Source of the DNA: Larimichthys crocea
Lineage: Eukaryota; Chordata; Actinopteri; Sciaenidae
Direction: 5' to 3'
Assembly (NCBI RefSeq): GCF_000972845.2
Contig: NW_020853101.1
Location: forward strand, 1-64,000
DNA: 64,000 nt
The notes beneath the pieces are model-generated. The model was given only the letters and a program-made list of their open reading frames with translations. It ran no database searches and was not told where the DNA came from. Below, piece after piece: positions 59,331-64,000 of this stretch (position 1 is its first letter; the number at the start of each line of letters is the position of its first letter). The position numbers and the translations under genes were made by a program.

Positions 59331-60467
59331 GGCCATTTTACACAGACAAGTTCAAATGAAGCCAATAACTGCTCAAATGGCCACTGGGCTTCTGCAACTG
59401 TTGTCAGTTGGAACGGCAGTTGAAAATCCTGACAGAGAGAGAGGGAAAATGCTGAGACCAGCCCTCGAAGAGGAGGGCTCTATGGCCAAACCGTATTTCC
59501 AATCATTGAACCGACATAACTGGGGGCATCGCATGCCCTTCCTGATCGTTTTACATAGTTATTTTGTGTCGATAAATGAAGAAACGTGCCCTCAGGAGCA
59601 AGAGAGAGAAACGTTACTTCTGCCTTCCTTAAGAAAATTTCCCTCCTTTTTTAACATGGGAGTGAATGAGGCTGAGGATGGGAGTACTCGATCAGTTGGC
59701 CTGTATGGAGCCAAAACTATAAAAGAGACAGCTTCAACAGTGTTATCACTGCGATCACCTCGAATTTTCCTACATTTGAGGGGATAATCATGTCTGTAGT
59801 GGGGCATTTGAGGCCACGGTAGTCGAATACGTTTTATTTTTTCACTGATTTTTCTCCCTGCTCCTCACTCAAGCTGATGATGTCATCCACTCTAGCTCAA
59901 ACATTCCGCCACATACACACCCATTATAAACCCAGAAATTTGACTAAAAACCTGCTCAACTTTGAGCCTTGATAGTTTAAAAACGGTAAAAGCTGTCGAT
60001 GAGTGTCGTGAATCCCTGAAGATAAGGGAAGCATACCTCCGTTTTAAAGTTCAAATGCAGTCTCTCGGTTAAAGTATGCCAGAGCAGTTCATTGTTGAAA
60101 ATGTCTGTTGAAATGTACTTTTTTTCAGGCCTCCCCAGTCATTCCCTATGGGAAATTTTTCGCAGTTTTTCCAGAATAAATTCGCGAAAAACACGCGAAT
60201 CTCTTAGAAAAGTAATAGCACTCGATTCGGGATCAAGACGCACGTTTTGATATATAATTTGTTGGGGTCCTCTCATGGCACAAAAGAGCTTGCTAGCTCT
60301 GGGAGTAGTTGACGAGTGTCGTAGGCACTCCCGCAGAAATTTTGAGAGTGACGAGTGGGCTGTTGCCGGGGGTCTGTATTCAAAAAGCACACGTCAAATA
60401 GTAATTTTTAACATGTTTATTTAGACACAGGAGCAATTACCATGTCTTTAATTTTTAGTGGCTTAGT

Positions 60468-60470
<3 letters not shown>
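59331..60470 (+). repeat. Array-head repeat H, copy 2 (long form)
   Basis: About 1.1 kb of non-array sequence linking two array blocks. Its last 143 bases (60328-60470) repeat 53308-53452. Frames inside (59305-59787, 160 codons on +) have no recognisable domain. Segments such as TCCCTATGGGAAATTTTTCG and TTTTCCAGAATAAATTCGCG are familiar from percomorph repeats, so this is likely part of a known but poorly described large repeat. Class uncertain. Confidence 0.6.

Positions 60471-60514
<44 letters not shown>
60467..60514 (+). repeat. GATA microsatellite at the LINE B 3' end
   Basis: About eleven GATA units sit exactly between array-head H (TTAGTGGCTTAGTG) and the LINE B 3' UTR. This suggests it is the element's own short-repeat tail. 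Confidence 0.9.
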
Positions 60515-60591
60515 CAAAGGTATATACAGAAAATTGGCAGTGTTAATATTTACAAAGTAGGGAGAAATGTGAGGTGACTGTAGATTATGAC

Positions 60592-61005
60592 CTAGCTGTT
60601 ATTATACAGTGTGATGGCATGTGGCAGGAAAGATTTCCTGTATCTGTCCCTTCGACAGCGGAGCTGTAGCAGCCTGTGGGAGAAGCTGCTCCGCTGTCTG
60701 TCCACTGTGTGGTGGAGAGGATGCTGCTCATTGTCCATGATGGAGAATAGTTTATTCAGCGTCCTCCTCTCCACCACAGTCTCAAGAGACTCAAGTCTCA
60801 GTCCAAGAACAGAGCCAGCCTTCTTGATGATCTTTTCAAGTCTGTTGGTGTCACTGGCTCTGATGCTGCTGCCCCAACAAACAGCAGCAAAGAAGATTGC
60901 ACTGGCAACAAAAGACTGGTAGAAGATCTCCAACATCTTGCTGCACACGTTGAAGGATCTCAGCTTCCTCAGGAAGTAGAGTCTGCTCATCCGCTTCTTG
61001 TACAC
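60592..61005 (-). pseudogene. LINE B C-terminal region
   Basis: Directly downstream of the TGA, in the same frame: MSRLYFLRKLRSFNVCSKML, FYQSFVASAIFFAAVCWGSS, NRLEKIIKKAGSV, then a Cys/His/Arg-rich end (RLLQLRCRRDRYRKSFLPHA) closing with LYNNS. This is the usual end of Rex/CR1-like polyproteins. Restoring one base at the TGA would fuse it to the RT frame, which shows how recent the damage is. Confidence 0.87.
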
Positions 61006-61023
61006 AGCCTCGGTGTTAGATTT

Positions 61024-62673
61024 TCAGTCCAGTCTGTTGTCGATCACCACTCCGAGGTATTTGTAGTCCTCCACCTCCTCCACAACCTCCCCTCTGATCC
61101 TTAGTGGCTGTGAAGGCGTCTTCTTCCTCCTGAAGTCAATCACCATCTCTCTGGTCTTGTTGATGTTCAGCCTCAGGTGGTTCTGTTCGGACCACTCTAC
61201 AAATCTGTCTATCAGTGTCCTGTACTCCCCCTCCTCTCCATCTCCTATACACCCGACAACAGCTGAGTCATCAGAGAACTTCTGCAGGTGACATGACTCA
61301 GAGTTGTGCTTAAAGTCGGTGGTGTATAAGGTGAAGAGGAAGGGAGAAAGCACAGTCCCCTGTGGAGCTCCTGTATCACTGACCACCACATCAGACAGCC
61401 CACTGCCCAGACGGACAAACTGTGGCCGGCCTGTCAAGTAGTCAGTAATCCAGGAGATCACTGCGTCGTCAACACCCATCACCCGCAGCTTCTCACCCAG
61501 TAGCAGAGGCTGAATGGTGTTGAAAGCACTGGAGAAATCAAAGAATGTGATCCTCACTGTGCCTCCCCCACCATCCAGATGCATATGGGCTCGTTGCAGC
61601 AGGTAAATGACGGCGTCATCGACTCCTAAATGGGGCTGATAGGCAAACTGCAGGGGGTCCAGAAACGTCCTCACCTGTGGCCTCAGCTGGGCTAGGACCA
61701 GTCTCTCCAGGACTTTCATCACATGGGATGTGAGGGCGATTGGTCTGTAGTCCGCTGGTTCGGATGGCCTCGGCTTCTTGGGGACTGGAACCAGGCAGGA
61801 CGTCTTCCACAGCATCGGGACCTTCTCCTGACTCAGGCTCAGGTTGAACAGATGTCTCAGTACAGGAGACAGCTGGCTAGCACAGGTCTTCAGGATCCTA
61901 GGAGTGATGCCATCAGGGCCTGCTGCCTTTCGCTGGTTCAGTCTTTCCAGCTGTCTCTTTACCTGGCCTGTAGTCACCGTTGGGTGGTTGATGTTTGTGT
62001 CCTCAGTGGGGGGAGGTGAGGAGGGGGGGCAGATGGGGAGGTGATGTGCAGGGGAATGCTGAGGGGTGTTTCCAGCCATTTGGGACAGTGTAGGTGTGTG
62101 GGGGGCAGGGGGTGTCTGAGAGGTGGCAGGAGGTGAGCTAAACCTGTTAAAAAACTGGTTGAACTGGTTTGCTCTGTCCAGGCTCCCTGATGTCTGCCTG
62201 TCCTTCCCCTTCATCCCTGTGATGTGCTTCATTCCCGTCCACACATCCTTTACACTGTTCTGTTGGAGTTTGGCTTCCAGCTTCCTCCTGTAGTTCTCCT
62301 TGCTTGTCCTCAGCATATCTCGGAGTTTGTGCTGCACTTTCCTCTGCTCCTCTCTGTCTCCAGACCTGAAAGTCCTTTTCTTCTCGTTCAGAAGTGCCTT
62401 CAGGACGCTGGTGATCCAGGGCTTGTTGTTGGAGAAGCAACATACGGTCCGGGCGGGCATGGTGGTGTCCTCACAGAATCTGATGTACCCAGCAATGCAG
62501 TCAGTCATGTCATCAATGTCCTCCCCATGTGGCTCACAGAGTACATCCCAGTCTGTCGACTCAAAGCAGTCCTGCAGTGCTTCTGTGGCCTCATGTGTCC
62601 ATTTCCTCACTGTCCTGGTGTGTTTAGGTTGTCTTCTCACCAGAGGGACATACCTGGGAGTCATCATGACCAA
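61024..62673 (-). pseudogene. LINE B reverse transcriptase (549 codons open)
   Basis: The enzyme copies element RNA into DNA at the target. RT motifs in order: NQRKAAGPDGITPRILKTC, CLVPVPKKPRPSEPADYRPI, ALTSHVMKVLERLVL, LDPLQFAYQP, ITFFDFSSAFNTIQP (first catalytic Asp), VSDTGAPQGTVLSPFLFTLY, and KFSDDSAVVG in the position of the YxDD box, read SDD here. Then NINKTREMVIDFRRKK and VEDYKYLGVVIDN. The first residue of the xxDD box is Ser-Asp-Asp as in many LINEs of this group (F/S-D-D). The frame ends at a TGA replacing the usual Trp codon, and the C-terminal region follows at 61005-60592. Confidence 0.9.
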
Positions 62674-63561
62674 GTTGTGGTCTGATCTGCCGAGGGGGGG
62701 AGGGCTGTGACGTCATATGCATCACTGGCGTTGGCATAGAGAAGATCCAGTGTTTTATTGTCTCTGGTGGGGCAGTCGATATACTGGTGAAAGTTATTTA
62801 AAGTATTGTTCAGTGAGGCATGATTAAAATCACCTGTAATAACCATGAATGCATCCAGGTGTTCAGTCAGTAGTTTAGCGGCGGTGGAGCTGATGACTTC
62901 ACAGGCTGCTGCTGCATCAGCTGACGGGGGGGATGTAAACAGCGACAACAATGGTGGACGTGAACTCCCTCGGTAGATAATACGGGCGCATTCCCACAGC
63001 CAGCAGTTCAATGTCCGGGTTACAGAGACGTTCCTTCACCTTCACATGTCCGGGATTGCACCACCTCTCGCTCACATACAAAGCAAGTCCGCCGCCCTTC
63101 TTCTTCTGACATTTGGAAAAGTCTTTGTCTCCCCGTATCAGACTGTAGCCTGGAACCTCAACGCTGCTGTCCGGGATGTGCGAGTGCAGCCATGTCTCAC
63201 TGAAGCAAAAGATGCTGCACTCACGGTATTCCCTCTGGGTCTTCACTAGCGCTGCCAGTTCGTCCGTTTTATTCCACAGAGACCTCACGTTTCCCGTTAT
63301 GATCGCCGGGACTGCTGGTTTGTGTCTTCTCCTGTTTTCCCTCCGTTTGGCTCCAGACCTGCAACCCCGGCGTCTCCTCCGTAACTCCTGCGGGACCACA
63401 GGCCTGTGTCCCGGCAGCAGCACAGGTTTACGCAGCGCAATCAGCTGCTCGCGGGTGTAAACAATGCTCCCACTACTGCCGGTGGCAAAGTTCCCAAATA
63501 CAAAGGGCAGGGAAAATAACAGAAAAACACGTAAAAAGGTAACAAAAGTACGTCCAGCCAT
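62665..63561 (-). pseudogene. LINE B endonuclease region
   Basis: The APE-type endonuclease nicks target DNA to start reverse transcription. From ATG 63561 (MAGRTFVTFLRVFLLFSLPF, a hydrophobic start) comes a basic linker (ELRRRRRGCRSGAKRRENRR), then ITGNVRSLWNKTDELAAL, FCFSETWLH (catalytic Glu), GGLALYVSE and VAVYIPP. The frame shifts at the G run 62926-62932 and continues with VITGDFNHASL (catalytic Asp/Asn) and LDLLYANASD. The expected final SDH block falls at the second G run (62694-62700). Confidence 0.88.
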
Positions 63562-64000
63562 TGTCGCAACTCTTATGAACAGGTTGTGACTGATCAGGAA
63601 AAACAGACAAATTAACGAACCGACAAATAAATGAAAGTTTAAAAAACACGACGGGAGCTGCGGCCACAGGCTGCCGCCTCGCACAGCGCCAGGTGACGAA
63701 AACTCACCTGATTTAAAACATGGGTTTTAAATCTGAGGGGAATAAAAAATGTATGGATATCATAATATTGATAATGATAGTGTGATAGTTTAGGCACTAT
63801 TACCAATGCTATTAACAATGAATCAGCCATGCCCTCCAAATTCTGATCATCAGCACACCTGGGTAAGGGCAGATTTGGATAGCTCAGAAAGTTGTGGTGC
63901 ATGCGGAGTCAACTTCTCTCTTTTTTTTTCTTTCTAAGAGAAAATATAAGAGAATATTGCTGCATGAGACCCATTGTACGCACTGAGATGAGATGGACTG
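63562..64000. other. LINE B 5' leader and flank; no gene seen
   Basis: The endonuclease frame stays open upstream to 63684, but with no likely start beyond 63561. GC-rich sequence to about 63710 may be the element's 5' UTR. Beyond it the DNA is AT-rich with nothing recognisable. Confidence 0.5.

Larger units (their letters stand above)
60516..63561 (-). mobile_element. LINE B (Rex/CR1-like) copy 1, nearly full length
   Basis: On the - strand the order is an APE-type endonuclease (63561 to about 62665), reverse transcriptase (62673-61024) and C-terminal region (61005-60592), then a short 3' UTR and a GATA tail. Three lesions break it: frame changes at two runs of seven G (62926-62932 and 62694-62700) and one TGA where TGG would be expected, at about 61023. 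Otherwise the frames are long and clean, so this is a young copy. Confidence 0.9.

Noticed and set aside
59305..59787. 160-codon + strand frame considered as a gene
   Set aside because: It starts in the TAGC array, has no recognisable domain and lies inside a repeated block.
62224..62710. 153- and 136-codon + strand frames
   Set aside because: Antisense to the LINE B reverse transcriptase.

Overview
The window is vertebrate nuclear DNA, almost certainly from a ray-finned (teleost, percomorph-like) fish. The reasons are split genes with GT-AG introns, long CA/TG, CT, TA and GATA microsatellites, and a dense mix of fish-type transposons: L2/CR1-like and Rex-like LINEs, hAT, PIF-Harbinger, Tc1/mariner, Ty3/gypsy and tyrosine-recombinase elements. 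There are no operons, bacterial-type genes or CRISPR arrays.

Only one host gene can be supported. It is sorting nexin 7 (snx7) on the + strand, running from an ATG at 14172 to at least 35431. Eight coding exons (14172-14255, 24417-24605, 25198-25308, 25626-25784, 27471-27669, 27885-28084, 29111-29197, 35279-35431) join without frame breaks into 394 codons: an acidic N-terminus, a PX domain and most of a BAR domain. The short last coding exon, about 25 residues in the human protein, was not found before 64000 and probably lies beyond the window. Introns 1 (10.2 kb) and 7 (6.1 kb) are large; intron 5 is only 215 bp.

Layout. 1-2106: degenerate LINE (family A) with its 3' end. 2107-5291: AT-rich, no gene seen. 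5295-6721: dead PIF-Harbinger element with a 56-bp perfect palindrome. 6725-12925: non-coding, with a probable LTR-like stretch and a dispersed fish repeat. 12934-13771: hAT-type element with a perfect 8-bp target duplication. 14172-35431: snx7, whose introns hold hAT, Tc1, LINE and Tigger-like insertions. 35432-41100: intron 8 or downstream sequence, mostly single-copy, with small LINE A pieces. 41126-42843: broken BED/hAT transposase gene. 44000-45580: tyrosine-recombinase element. 48520-49283: LINE A. 50230-53262: internally deleted Ty3/gypsy element with one LTR. 53308-60470: a higher-order TAGC-rich tandem array with several nested insertions, including an unidentified coiled-coil-encoding retroelement and a 10-base assembly gap. 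60476-63561: a nearly complete Rex/CR1-type LINE (family B) broken by two frameshifts and one stop.

No intact novel multi-gene system is visible. The most unusual signals are the dimeric higher-order array with nested insertions, the unidentified coiled-coil element inside it, a 357-codon open frame made by an inverted insertion of a LINE's own 3' UTR into its polymerase region, and the palindrome in the Harbinger element. All names come from reading motifs and recalling families; no database search was run.
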